Assembly: GCA_029531795.1 (NCBI GenBank)
Contig: JAPEIS010000003.1
Span: 372,001 to 436,000, forward strand
DNA length: 64,000 nt
Source: Sclerotinia nivalis
Lineage: Eukaryota > Ascomycota > Leotiomycetes > Helotiales > Sclerotiniaceae
Direction of reading: 5' to 3'
Below the pieces are notes generated by a model. The model searched no databases. It was not told the DNA's origin and saw nothing but the letters and a program-made list of their open reading frames with translations. The position numbers and the translations under genes are program-made. Positions 1-12,794 of this stretch are shown here, piece after piece (position 1 is the first letter of the stretch; the number at the start of each line of letters is the position of its first letter).

Positions 1-321
1 CTGTCTGATTCAAGCTCGAATGTGCAAAGCATCAAATCATCAATACCATCAATGTTGAAGCTATTCCTTGGAAGTGCGAGGGTTGTAAAGTTAGGGTGTA
101 GATTTATTGTGACTTGGGACATTACTAGCCACATTAGAGCCACCCTTTCAAGAGCGCCACAGCCTTAAATGTTTCGGTGATTATTTCTACCGATTATCAA
201 AATTTCGATAAGGCTGTCGAGAAAATTATTCTTGAGAACGAAAAGGATTGTCCAGACCACGGACGATGCAATCGACAATTGAACTTACCAATCATAAATT
301 TCAAGCATATAAACCTTGAGA
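1..321. other. intergenic, 5' side of URB1
   Basis: No gene could be supported here. One plus-strand frame is open from base 1 to a TAA at 166-168, which could be the tail of an upstream gene, but it resembles nothing I know and is short enough to be chance. The remainder is the likely promoter and leader of the URB1 gene. Confidence 0.5.
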
Positions 322-3300
322 ATGAGCAAAAGATCTTCTGAGGTCGTTGCAGATGGAGACCAAGCTTACCAGAAGCGCCAAAGGATATCTACCGTTACCA
401 AGACTACTTATACCTCAGTTGATATACAGTCTGCAAGGCAATTGAAGCAGACTCTAGCTTTCGATCAAGACTCTGGTCGTTCAAAACATGGTATATAACG
501 CTTTGATATCTTGCACTTGCACCTTGCTAACAGAAACACAGGCATACAATCTTTGAAAGCATTTCTCGACAGCTTCTCTGTAGCAGACGCCGATAACTCA
601 GCCCGAGTTATCATTCTTAAAGAATACCTCGAATCGCAAAAGCCCACCGATGATGAGGAAAAATCTGCTGTCTTCCTGTCTGATATTATGCAGACATGGA
701 GCTTTGCATCGCAGGCAAACGATGAATCTCTTCTCTCCGCCGTTCCAGCTGTATTAGCACTGCTCTTGAAGACTTTATCTAATATACTGGAGATGGCTGA
801 GCATGGATTGAGGTTAGGTAGAACGATACTTCAGAAGCGTCAACTAGAACTGATTGCACGGGGTCTTACTTCGAATAAGAGCAAAGAACACGTAATTTCC
901 CCAGTTCTGCGACTCCTTCGAGAATTATCGATCTACGATGGAGGAGCTTTGGCGAAGCAGGTTTTCCGATCAAGAGACTACACTTTCAAGACCCTAGCAC
1001 GAAATCTCAGCTTAAAATACACGGGAGATGCGGTTGAAAATCGCAGGAAACCTTCCGTGCGGACCAATGCGCTTCGATTCCTTCTTTCCATCATAAAGTT
1101 CCTTCCCACGGATGCGAAACGCGAACTGCTCAATCAAAGGGACATTGTTATGGGCTTGACGAGAGATATTAGAGACGATCCTCCCTTCGTAATACGTGAT
1201 ATATTGGAGACTCTGAAATCTAGTGTTTTACTGGACGATGCTCTACCGAGAGACGCCAAATCGAAAATCGTGAATGCAACTTCTCTCGGACGGATAGCAG
1301 CACTGTATGTTTACGACCAAGAGGATGAAGAAGCCGCCAAAGGGAAGAAAACGGTAGACGGGATAGCACATGACTTTCTTATGCTCGCATGCACATCCTC
1401 AAATCTAGGTGTTCTCAATCGTCAAAATGGATTCTATCCTAGAGGAGTCGATGCCGACGAAGGTCATGATGTCGACGTAGACGTTGGCCATATTGACCTA
1501 GGACTAGATAGTATTGAGTGGATGGAGCGCTTCACAGAAAAGGTTCCAGTGCGCAACACCATACTATCTGAATTTATCCAAAATCTCCGGCCTTGGTCGA
1601 GCTTGAAACAGAGCGAGCTATTACTGTCCATTCTCGAATCCGCCCCTGAGCTTGTCGCAAGTTACTTTTTTACCAAAAAATCCTTCTCACTCGATCCTAA
1701 GCTTACCGCGACCTGGATTGGATACTCCGCTTTCGTCTTTTCTACTCTGCAACTTCCGATTCCTCAATATTTTGGCCACCAAGAGCGGTATGCGAGACTT
1801 CCGCCACCTTCTTCTATTGTTCTAGAGAGTATATTGCCTCAGCCATTGACACAGAAGGTATTCACACGTTGTCTAAATCAACAATATAATCTCATTGCCT
1901 TTTTTGCTATACGAATTCTTTCAGTTGCATTCAACAAAATGCGCGAAATATTGAAAATGTATGAAGAAGCCGCGGCCACCTCATCATCGATATGGACTCA
2001 GGCTGCTGAGAGGTTGACGGATGAATTTTGTCAACGTATTCCTTCGATCAAGGATGTGATCAACACATTTCGAAAGTTGTCCGATACGGAGTTGATGCAA
2101 AGAGAGGCAGTCACTAAGTTGTTAGTTCTGTATTATGAAGTGGTTCCACGTGTTGCTTTGGACGCCAAGTTTGACGTATCAGAAACTCTCACGAAGGCAT
2201 TACAAGCTGTCGAGAGTACCGGGTTATCTAAAGAAGATCGCGCATTGCGAATTATGGAATTAGAAAACTTGTTTCAATTCTCCCATTTTTCACCAGGAAT
2301 GCGGTGGTTCGTCAAAGTGGAAGGGCTTTCAGTTTCTCCGTTCATGGCCATGCTGAAGTTGTCCGCCGAAGCACCTTCTGGTGTGCCTTTGCTCAAGCTG
2401 AGATCCGTCCTTAGCTCAGTTGTCCAAGAAAATCAAATTTTTCAAACTGAGACTACAGTCTCGGCGCTTGACACATTTATCGCCAGACTGAAGGATATTC
2501 AGGGTACACCTAACGAGAAAGCGATCCATGAATTCCTAGATGACTGCATCTCAAGATGTGCTGCGAAGCCAATCAAGTACATATTTTCTCTTGAAGAACT
2601 TACCTCAAAACCCCGCGACGCCGGAAAAGAGCAATCTGCTGTAAGTTTATTACTACTTTCTGTTGCTGAACAGTGGCCATTTCTTGTCAAAACTGGAACA
2701 GATGTTCTCAAAGATGTAGCAGATTTCATCGCACGATTTCTGGCAGCATCCATAAAGATTGGCGAGGACAAAAGGACCATAAAATCGATCACAAAAGCTA
2801 TGGTCGACGAGACGCCAGAGACATCATCAGCCCGAAAGATTTTAGATAAATCTCGAAAATTGGTCGACGAAATAGAAATTCCACAGCCACCGCGAACAGC
2901 CACTGGGGAGCTCGGTGCTGAAACCACTGAGGGTGATATTTCGGCAAAAGAAAAAAATGAAGTAGATGCCACGATGCTAGAGGTATTGCCAGAGGAAGAC
3001 CATAACGCTTTGGTGAAATGGGTGACGAAAGATGTAGAGGAAGTTATTGAAGGCGGTCATGCTGCGGCACTAATCATGCTTCTATCGTCGGAACATTTCA
3101 GTGTTCGCAAGGAGGCTTTAACCAATATATCAAAGGTTGGGGCCAAACTCAAGGAATCTTCATTCGAAGAAAAGGAACAAGTCTGGCTTCTCCTTTGTGA
3201 GCTAGTGGAGACATCGAAGAAGGTTATAAATGGAGAGCCACTTCCCACCATCATTTCATCTTTTGCATCGCATTCCGTGGCTGTACTATGCGACCCTCTC

Positions 3301-3774
3301 CACTGTCTTTACCCTAAACTCAACAAGTTTCTTGCTCAGGGGCCAACCTGGCAAATTGACAAGATACCTTTGATGTACAAGGTTCTCGATGAGTCGCCAA
3401 GTCTCGATGATCACCACTACTCGGAGGTCTCTTGGCTTCTTGATTTTATGCTTGTTGGTCTTCGAACGCCAATGGATATGGGTATATTCCGAAAACGCCG
3501 AGTTTTTGAGAAGTTATTCTCGTTATATAACAATCCATATATCGCACAAGGGCTACAAGAAAAAATTCTCAAGCTATTGTTTCGTGCAACCACGATTGAA
3601 GGAGGAAGTACCACACTTATTACCAGATTCAGTAGCATGACCTGGTTAGAGGTGCAGGTCGCTTTAGGTGGAGGTACGCCTTTGAAGGTGTTAATGCAAA
3701 GAATCATTGACTCAAGTGATAAGCAAAGAATTGAAGGCTGGAAGAAGGGGGAGAAGATGCAAAGGGCTGAATAG
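322..3774 (+). CDS. URB1: Urb1/Npa1-like nucleolar pre-ribosome-associated protein
   Basis: Nucleolar factor needed for early 60S pre-ribosome assembly (family knowledge: yeast Urb1/Npa1). Exons are 322-490 and 542-3774, giving 1133 residues. The ATG at 322 is the first true ATG of the frame. The 51-nt intron has GTATAT, a GCTAAC branch site and CACAG, and the frame is kept across it. The N-terminal part holds the Npa1-type block, including MQTWSFASQ and LLRELSIYDGGALAKQVF. The last 150 residues carry the second conserved block of the family (SWLLDFMLVGLRT, then YNNPYIAQGLQEKILKLLF). The protein is predicted to be an all-helical repeat solenoid. It is shorter than yeast Urb1, as I recall is usual in filamentous fungi. 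A weak internal GT..AG pair near 2641-2673 is in frame and reads as coding, so I did not splice it. Confidence 0.88.
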
Positions 3775-4673
3775 TCACAGGAGCAATACAAGTATAGCAA
3801 ACAGCTAGTAAGGATGGATGTGACTGGAGATACCCTAAATATTGAATCTCATCTTATGATGCTCTTCATTTCCAACGTGCCAAACATTGCTTAGTCGTAC
3901 CACATAACTGCTAGGAGAAAACACTAAATCCAGATATCATGAGTTTCCATATCACCTTACAACATTGACACCTCGAGAACACGAAATTTATATGATCAAT
4001 GTTGTTTCCAACGTGATTTCGCAGTACAATAAAGTTTTAAGGCTGATGTCTAGCCTCTGCTACCTTATCATTAGGAACCGCCACGTGACGGCTGGCGAAT
4101 GCCCCATAGGGGAGCCTGCGCCGCACCGAGGCTGAAGAACGCTAAGACAAACGGAACCTGCCTTTGTGGCACATCAACACTTCTAACGACTTGCAACGAG
4201 CAAACGAACGACCTTAAATCTCAACTTCAAACAGTCAAAACAAATAACGTAAAGTTATATTACTCCCACAAAAGAACCAGAAACACAGTACAGTAATTCA
4301 GGCAGACCTATTGCGCATACTTATTGAAAGAGCCAAAACCTTCCTGGAAAGTCTCATTTCAAACCCCTCCTCGCCGTACCAAACAAACAAATCACCACAA
4401 CCCCTACCTTAACTTCTTTCTTACAACTACAAAATTAAAACAATCAGGGCCATAGAGCTTTGCGCCTACCTGGGTAGATGCGCTAAGCTCGTCTATTAAA
4501 CCTTCTTGCTCATACTTACAACCTACAGCCTCCAATATAAAACATACAACAAGTCCACACCTGCCCACAACTAACACACTCTACAACATCGTCTGGGCTA
4601 AATATTGTCAATCGAATCAACAACAATCCAAGCACCAGAATAGTTCATAAGACGGTTGGAACAAGATAATAGA
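3775..4673. other. intergenic between URB1 and the 4E-T-like gene
   Basis: About 900 bases holding the 3' end of URB1 and the promoter and leader of the next gene. It contains a CACGTG palindrome and a 65-codon ATG ORF at 4099-4296 that could be an upstream ORF if transcription starts before it. CT- and CA-rich stretches lie at 4340-4620, as is common in fungal core promoters. No separate gene is seen. Confidence 0.5.
4082..4087. promoter_or_regulatory. CACGTG palindrome in 4E-T-like promoter
   Basis: A perfect E-box/bZIP-type palindrome followed by ACG, about 590 bases upstream of the start codon of the 4E-T-like gene. Such sites bind Cbf1-type bHLH or bZIP factors in fungi. Use here is inference from the sequence alone. 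Confidence 0.3.
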
Positions 4674-7148
4674 ATGGCTCCCAATACAGGTGGAGGTCGT
4701 CAGTACACGAGGGACGAGTTGTTATTTCTGCGAGATTCACCATTGGTTGTGAAACCTGCTGGTTTACTGTCTACCGCAGAATGGATGGGGTTTGTCACAA
4801 GAAGCTCTAGCCATGATACTCGGTATATTGACTATTTTCAGACAAACGCCTGATGCGAATCGAAACAATTCTACCAGGATATCTGACAGAACTAGAGATC
4901 GTGATGCAAATCCGCTCCTAGAACACACAAATCGAAGAGCACGAAATAATGCAAGTATGTGTGCCAATGATCTAGCGTCTTCGCTTCAATGTTTGTTCTT
5001 TTGTACTGACATGCGACAGACCCTGAGAGTATTCAACTTGTGCCCACCAGAACTACCTTTTCGTCTGCCAACCCTGCACGCAATGCAATTAAAGGTATAG
5101 ATTCCCCAGATCGACCCGCCCTCCGCGAGAGCGAGTCACAAAGCAAACTCAGCTATCGTACCAAGATCGATGATAGCGACGATCGTCCCCGCCGTGACAT
5201 GCTGCGACCCAAGCCTGGTGATGGTGTTGACCCTGAGGGTTGGATGGAGGTAAAGCCTCGAAAGAGCTTTGGTACCGAAGGAGCTGAGCGTTTTACTGGG
5301 CGTATGGGTGGGGAGAGACATCGAGACGAGAAACGATTCAAGGATCGAGAGGAGCGGGATACGAAGGAAAGACCGAGGGGATTTGAAAATTTCTCCCGTG
5401 ACAAGGATAAGAACCATGAACAAGAGAATAATCGCAGAACTGCAAATGGTAGGGGAAGAACAGAGCCTTCTTGGCTTCGAGAAAACAATGATGGGCCGCC
5501 GACATCCCGGGAGCGCAATGCGAATGCAGAGAGGTTCGATAATCGACATAAAAGCTGGCGAGAGAAGGATTTCGATAATCGCGGGGATAGAGATAAGGGC
5601 GACCGACGCTGGGCAGACAGGGACAGAGACCATGACGATCACAATCGCTCTATTCCAGAGTGGGCAGCAGAAGACAAAACTAGCCAAATCTCTCCACGGG
5701 ATGACTTCCAGAAATCCCAAACATCGACTGGTAACAATAGTCGCAAACACACAGCAGAGGATATGCAGAAATGGAAAGAGGCAATGCATTCCAAGAACAA
5801 ACCAGGTGTCAGTGATACAGTAGTGGAAGAAGTCACGCAGCCTAAAGTTGATGAGCATCCTTCTTTCCCTGACGTACAGAAGCCTAAAACTCTTGCACCA
5901 CTTGATACTGGTACCAATGGAGATGAATTCTTCCGTCTGTGGGCTACGCCAAAGAATGATACCGGACTTCCTTCGCAGTTTGAGGCGGGTACGGAAAACA
6001 TGACGAAATCTGCTGTGTCTGCAGCACCTGGTGGAAAAACTTCTAGGTTCAACAAATTTTTTCAGCAAGAGGAGCCTTCGCGCAAAGTCGAACCACAGAC
6101 AGCTATACCAAAACCATCCTACAGACTTGAAAGTTTGAACAACAATGGTCAATCTCCGGCTGACAAGGAAGCAATGCCAATGATACTTGCAATGCTACAG
6201 TCGAGCGGAACTCCTCCCGCGAATCCCATGATGCAGTCCAAACCTCCCTCTCAAGAAAAGCAACCAGGGACACCTTTTGAAGGTCGCGATCTATCACTCC
6301 AACACCTCCCAGATCGTCATGATGAGTTGAGATCGAATGCTCACTCATATTCCCATAACCTACATGATGTAAGCGCCCAACGTGAACAGGCAGGTAGCCA
6401 ACCGACTGTGCGCCCCGAAGAAATGTTACATCATTTGGTCAATCAGCGCCAACATGCTATCAGCCAATCCTCTTTCAGGGGTGAACAGCCTCGGTCTGAA
6501 CAAACTGCATTTCTCATGAGCCTGATGAGAGACGCACAGGCAGCCCCAGAGCCTCAAAGAACGGAACAGATTATTCTTGGTCATCCGCCTAGACAGCAGC
6601 CTAGTCGTCAATTACAACATCAACAACAACAACTGGAGCGAGAGCAAGAATTGCAAGCTCAGCGCGAGCGAGGAAATCCCCAGCGTCGCCCACCCGGATT
6701 TTTTGACGAACCTATCTATCGAGGTGGACCTCCTCCTCAGCATGACAACCCTCGACCTCAACCTACACACATTCTTCCACGACCACCTCCGGGTCTCGAG
6801 CAATTACAACAAGGTTGGCCTGGACAACCTTCCTCTCAACACCCTCCCCCACAGCAATTTCGTCCAACGGCCCCTCCAGGTCTAGCCGGAAATGTCCCAC
6901 GTCCTATGCAAATGCCCCAGCAAATACTCCCGCCGGGTTTTCAAATGGCTGGCTCAATGAACAATTTTCCGCCTCCAGAGGCACTAGCGGGCCCTCGAAA
7001 TATGCCATTTAACCCTGCCTACTTCAATGGCCCGCCGCCAGGCTTCCTACCACCTGTTATGTCTCCATTCTCTACGGAAGGCATGCCGGCATTCCCTTTC
7101 GATGCTCGTGGGCCACCTCCTCCACAAGGTGCCTACAGACGCCAGTAA
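4674..7148 (+). CDS. 4E-T-like eIF4E-binding protein
   Basis: Probable translational repressor that binds eIF4E. Exons 4674-4789, 4842-4954 and 5020-7148 give 785 residues. Both introns (52 and 65 nt) have good GT..AG sites and restore one continuous frame. Residues 11-17 read YTRDELL, a match to the YxxxxL-hydrophobic eIF4E-binding motif, placed at the extreme N-terminus as in the metazoan 4E-T (EIF4ENIF1) family. A charged R/D/E/K-rich region follows at about 100-260 and contains DGVDPEGWMEVKPRK. A long Q/P-rich disordered tail follows, with QHQQQQ, repeated PPG and PPPG motifs, and an FDARGPPPP end. The upstream ATG-less codon before residue 1 was ignored. The whole protein is low-complexity, so homology rests on the motif, its position and the overall organisation. 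It could instead be another RNA-granule scaffold. Confidence 0.7.
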
Positions 7149-9381
7149 TTCAGACACGTTTGGTAAAATGAAAGTCCCATGAAGCATAGGTCTCGAGGGT
7201 GGAGAGCGGCAACGAAAATGGATGGATACGAAGGGATAAGAACGAATGATTGTCGATGGTGGCCGTAAAACTGTGTTTGTAGAGTATCTCTTGACCTTTA
7301 GTATTGACCACCTGGACAATTAATGGAGGGGTAGCATTGGTATTTGTTAGTTGGATGCGTTTATGCGTTGAGAAGAGCACTGAGCGAGCAGACCGAATGC
7401 TTGGCGTCGAGCGTGTGCGCTGGTTTATTGCTCGATACCAAGGTCCCCCCCATATTAGCTAGCGATCTTTGTGGAGAGGTTTTACTCTCGCGTGAATGAC
7501 AATTTCAAACACGTTGAACCACGGCGTGCTGTATCAGTCTTGTTTAACTCTGAATTTGCTGTGATAATGTGTGATAGCATGTGGTCTCTTTACGCAAGAC
7601 CGATCTCATCTAAGCAGCGTATAATCACTTCATCTACATAGTATACAAAGTATGAATATATACACCGAGCAATGCAGCGATGAATGAACTAAAGAACGAT
7701 ATCTCAAGTCCTCAAGTCTCCAGCTAAGTATTTGAATCATTGTGAACCATATGATTTGTGTTGATCAAAGGCATTGATTGAGTGTGCTAGAATGAAAGTA
7801 GTGTAGCCCGTCTGTGATCTTGGTTTTGGTTTTGGTTTGGTTTCTTTCCTAAGGGAGGCTAAGATAGAGGGGTATTAGCGGGTCATTGTTGATTTGGTGG
7901 TGTATGTATGTGGAAGTCGGAGTTGGAGAGGGGATGGGGGGTGACAGGTCTATTGATGGTGTTTAATTTATGGATGGACTAAGGGAATGATATTGAGTTT
8001 AGATGGATAGGCAGGAAGGGGTATGGTTTATTAGGACATTATTGGAGGACTTCATTGAGATTACCGGTTTGGATGTTAAAATTAGGTTTGAGGTTGAGTA
8101 CTAGGTTTTCGGGGCATTTGACCTCGTCAGCTAGTATAGATGTAAGTTAGGTATGATTTTGAGAAACTAGCTGTTAATCTACATTTATCGAATTCTTCCT
8201 TTCCATCGTATCCAATAGTCCGGATTGCAGTCTAGGTCGGGAGTTATCACTGTTTGAGAAGCTGTAAAGCCTTTCAAAACGATTGATCATGTCACGGACT
8301 GCATGATTCAGATGAGATCAATGTACTGAATAAATTTAACATTTCAAATAGATCCAACACATATAAAAGATCCGACATTTGAAATCGATCTAAAGAACCA
8401 AGAATTTTTTGCTGTCGAGCTCCAGTCTGCAAATGATCTCCGAACTTAGATTTGACGATTGAAGAGTTTTCCGGGTCTAGATAGGATATGATATCCTTCA
8501 ATTTATAGATTCAACATTCGGATTGTCTCGTAGGATCAATGCCCATGACAGCATAAATGTGTGTGGATAGCTTCAATGTCGAGATGATATCTCGAGCCCA
8601 GAATTGGCAATTTTGTCTGTTCCTAAAAGCCTATTTGCTAACTATCATGATTATCACCAGAGTTATTTCCAATAGATAGGATGTAACTATATATGTACAC
8701 TTGCACACTCGCAGTACCCAGGTTGCATTGTTCCCCTTCAATGTCTCCTGGATGTTCCTGGCACAGCTTGTGGATACCGTGCATTGATATTGAAGATCCG
8801 CCTCTCCTTCGACGAGAAAACAGACAGAAATTTACATGATGAGATCTTAAAATTCAGTAATTCCCAGGTATTCAGAAGAATGGAAGAGTAGTTATCATCC
8901 ACCTTTTCCCCTGGCCGAGCGCTCATACATAAGGGCGAACGAACTTTAATGTAGCAATACTATGAGCACTTAAATCATAGAACTGACTCATAGGCAATAA
9001 TAGACATAGATAGAGAAGCTCGAAACATTCATATTAGGTCGAAATTGTGATAATCACCTTGAGACATTTTGAATCTATATCAAACAGCATGTCGTCGTAG
9101 CTTGGACTGAGCTTGGGTCTCCTCGTGCTATTGCTGTCTTCACTCAGGAGCTAGCGCATAAGCGGCCGCTTCACGAAACAGCCATCATGTTTCTGTTTCC
9201 AATCTGAACATGACCCCGCCAATAATCAAACTCCCTTTCAACCAAATAACTACAAGAATACACAATCAATCACTTTGTGCTACTTATCCAATACTGAAGA
9301 TAAATATTTGTTATTTTTACTACTTGAACTGCTCAACAATACTTCGAAAAGGTTTACACCAACTGTCATACACCGCCCATC
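7149..9381. other. long intergenic region, nothing recognised
   Basis: About 2.2 kb between the 4E-T-like gene and SEC1. It holds only short frames on both strands. GT-rich low-complexity sequence lies around 7800-8110. The 4E-T-like 3' UTR and the SEC1 promoter must be included. I see no gene, tRNA or transposon remnant. Confidence 0.5.
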
Positions 9382-11755
9382 ATGGGGGTGTCGGCCATTG
9401 ATGAACAGCGCCAGGGTAAGCTCAACTTTGCGAATGTTAGGAAACATGGAAAAGCTGACCATGATTTATAGCTATTTTGGATGCCATAAAATCTATCACT
9501 CGAGGCGACGTATGTTTTCTTACTCTGGGATCGAATATATGCTGAAACATTAGTAGTGGAAAGTACTGGTTATAGATGAGGCGACCAAGAAGATAGTGTT
9601 TAATGTCCTTAAGGAAGATGACATTCTCAACGAGAATATCGCCAGTATGTCGATTTATGCGGGTTGATTGGGCTCTACTAAAGATACCGCAGATGTGGAA
9701 ATACTGGAAAGCAGGAGGGAAATGAACCCTGGCATGGATGCTATATATCTCCTATCACCAGAACCACATGTTGTCGACTGTTTGTTGGCAGACTTCGAAC
9801 GTCGAAGATATCGCAAATCATTCCTAGTATGGGTTGCCCTTCTCGATCCAACGATGCGCCGGCGTATCGATTCCTCTAGACAAGCACAAGAACAATTAGC
9901 CGGCTGGGAAACTTTGTCCATAGATTATTACCCCCGCGAGTCGCATTTAATTACCTTCAGAGATCCTTGGAGTTTTCCTATTTTATTTCACCCAGCATGT
10001 GCCCCTTTGGTGCGCGATCATATGCAACTTCTAGCGCAAAAGGTAAGATTCATTGATTGGCATGAACTACAGGTTTGGAACTGATTTGATAAATAGATTA
10101 CTGGAATTTGCGTATCCCTAGGGGAATCCCCAAAAATACGATATTACAGACCTAAAAATCCTACACATGAAGCAGCAGTCTTATGTTCTCATTTAGCTCG
10201 ATTTGTTCAGGAGGAGCTCGATGCATACCAGCAATATAACCCCAGTTTCCCACCGCCATCTAATCGACCTCAAGGTGTTCTCCTCATAACCGATAGATCA
10301 ATGGATATATTAGCACCATTACTACACGAATTTACATATCAAGCCATGGCACACGACCTCCTTCCAATCAAAGACCACGAGAAAGTTACATACACAACTA
10401 TATTGAATGAAGGAACTGCACAAGAAGGACAGAAAGAAATGGAAATTGGTGAGAAGGACAAGATATGGGTAGAAAACAGGCATCAGCATATGAGTAAAAC
10501 TATCGAAAAATTAATGAGCGATTTCAAAAAGTTTATCGCAGACAATCCACATTTTGCCAACCAAGATGCGGAAAATGTCAGTATAAATCAGATCAAGGAT
10601 ATGTTAGCAGGATTGCCACAATTTCAGGAGATGAAGGAAGCATACTCTTTACATTTGAATATGGCACAAGAATGTATGAATATCTTTCAACACCACGAGC
10701 TCCCCGATATTGCATTGGCGGAACAAACACTAGCCACAGGACTCGACGAAGATTACCGAAAGCCTAAGGAGATGGGTGCACAAGTCATTCGTTTATTAGA
10801 TAATCCAGCAGTTGCTCCTAAGGAGAGGTTAAGGCTTATCATACTTTACGTCATATTCCGAGATGGATTAATTGTGGAAGATATAGAACGTCTTCTACAT
10901 CACTCAGGACTTCCTCTCTCAGAAATGAACGAAATTCTTAACCTAGAATTACTAGGGGTACACACCACCAAGAAACTTACAGACAAAACCAAAGCTTCAT
11001 CAGTCCCATTATTCCCACCAAAACCTATACCCACCGTCATCAACGAAGAGCTTGCTCTGTCCCGATATGAAACCAATCTCCAACGTAGTCTCGAAGAAAT
11101 CACCAAGGGAACCCTGGATCCATCTACCTTCCCTTACACAAAACCTCCCACTGATCCATCCGAAGACATGGCTCTTCAATCACAAGCTTCACTTCGTAGT
11201 GCTAAGCCTACATGGGCTCGTGGACGTAGTACCACACCAGATAACATGCAAAGAATCATTGTTTTCATAGCTGGTGGAGCTACTTACTCCGAAGCAAGAG
11301 CTTGCTATGGAATTTCGAAAGATTGCAACAAAGATGTATTTTTAGCAACCTCTCACATGCTCAATCCAAACTTGTTCCTAAAACAGGTCGGTGATTTAAC
11401 CGCCGGCAGGAAGCAACTAGATCTACCAATCGACAGACCAAAACCAAAAGCTCCAGCCTATCTTTTTATAGCCAATGATCCTCCTCCCGCTCCACCCGCT
11501 GTGCAAGTAGGACTCGGATTACCAAGTGGACCAGGTCATGCTCCTGGAGCTGTGAGACCCCCAAGAAGCCCAGGAGCTCCACCTCCGCCGATGAAGAGTC
11601 CAGATGGTGGGTCTTTGACTGCAGGAATGCAGCAGATGTCTCTAAACGGGACAGGAGATGGAGCAGGGCATTCTTCTGGGAAATTGGAGAAGAAGAAGGG
11701 TGAGGATGGGAAAGAGAAGAAGAAGAAAATGGGCTTCTTCAGGAGTAAAAAATAA
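9382..11755 (+). CDS. SEC1: Sec1 (Sec1/Munc18 exocytosis protein)
   Basis: SM protein that clasps plasma-membrane SNAREs and is needed for fusion of secretory vesicles, which drives hyphal tip growth (family knowledge). Exons 9382-9415, 9472-9509, 9557-9644, 9693-10042 and 10097-11755 give 722 residues. The first 57 residues are spread over three tiny exons; frame continuity and strong family similarity fix them (MGVSAIDEQRQAILDAIK then DEATKKIVFNVLKEDD). Family landmarks include MDAIYLLSPEPHVV, FYPRES-type IDYYPRESHLITF, RPQGVLLITDRSMD, HEFTYQAMAHDLLPI and IIVFIAGGATYSEARACY. The C-terminal tail is Pro/Gly-rich and ends in a Lys-rich stretch (EKKKGEDGKEKKKKMGFF), as in other fungal Sec1 proteins. 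Sly1, Vps45 and Vps33 fit less well. Confidence 0.93.
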
Positions 11756-12794
11756 ATAGGGGTAATTGCTTTGGCTCCGGTGTCTTGTTGATGAACGGAG
11801 ATGCGAAATAGGAAATTATCAGGATAGGGGTTGAAGAGTTTGTGTATCATATGCAAGAGTTGAGGCACACTAAACGCGCATGGAGTAAATATGTGAATTA
11901 CAGATAATGTTCTGTGCCGATGGAGAACAAATGAAGAAATCGAAGGATATTAAACAATATTTACAGAAAGAAATATGCCGGAGATATTGAAGGGATTATT
12001 AATAGTCGAGAGATGAAGCATATAGGATGTACAAGAGAGGTGAAATTGGGCTGGGCAATAATAATAGTAGCATGAACGTGTAATATGAAATTGAAAAATT
12101 AATTGATATTATCTGTCTGGTTTGATGTGATGTGATGTTTATGGAAAAGTATCGTGTCTTTTTTTACACGCGACTGGCTTTGATTTGGAGATGTGATATA
12201 TATGTTGGTGGCATCTGGAAAGCTCACCATGAGATATTATACAAGGCTTAAGCGCTGGTTCACAGGGCAGAACTTTAATACTCTTCTTAGTGATTTGAAT
12301 AATTGGAAATATCTTCAAATTTCCGAGAAAATATTGTTCGTTGAACGGAAGTATTCATTTATTCATTCATTATCCGTACTCTCTTCTCTCTTCTCCCATC
12401 ATTGAAAATGTAAGACTTAGAGGAATACTCAATAGGTACATAATATAAATCATGAATCGTCACGAAGGCAAGTTTGATGCATGCATGGATTTATGCAGGA
12501 TCTTTTTGATTCATCGAAATGTATCAAATTTGTACATTTTGTAATTTTGTCTAGCTACTTCCGAAAACTGTGCTTTGTATGTAAGATACATTTTGTAATC
12601 TCGTTATCGTGTCATTAATACCCGATGTTGAAGAACTGAAAGGAGAGGAAAGTGCACTATTAGCTCGCCACGCTCAGGTCCCTCTAAAATCCCAGATCAA
12701 TGTCAAACTCATCATTATCCTCAGAAAATACCTCGGAAATACAAGTTACTGTTACGCAGAAACCACAACATCCAGTCCAGAAATACCACGCACC
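11756..12794. other. intergenic, convergent 3' ends
   Basis: About 1 kb between the 3' ends of SEC1 (plus) and the sacsin-like gene (minus). It is AT-rich with short TGATG and TCAT repeats (around 12120-12140 and 12350-12370). Only short frames occur, several overlapping the end of the sacsin-like gene. No independent gene is seen. Confidence 0.5.

Noticed and set aside
1..168. Plus-strand open frame from the window edge to TAA
   Set aside because: Could be the end of a gene outside the window but is short and unlike any family I know; chance cannot be excluded.
2641..2673. GTAAGT..CAG pair inside URB1
   Set aside because: 33 nt is too short for an intron, and the frame through it reads as continuous coding sequence.
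5136..6152. 338-codon minus-strand ORF opposite the 4E-T-like gene
   Set aside because: No recognisable domain; low-complexity sense sequence explains the lack of stops.
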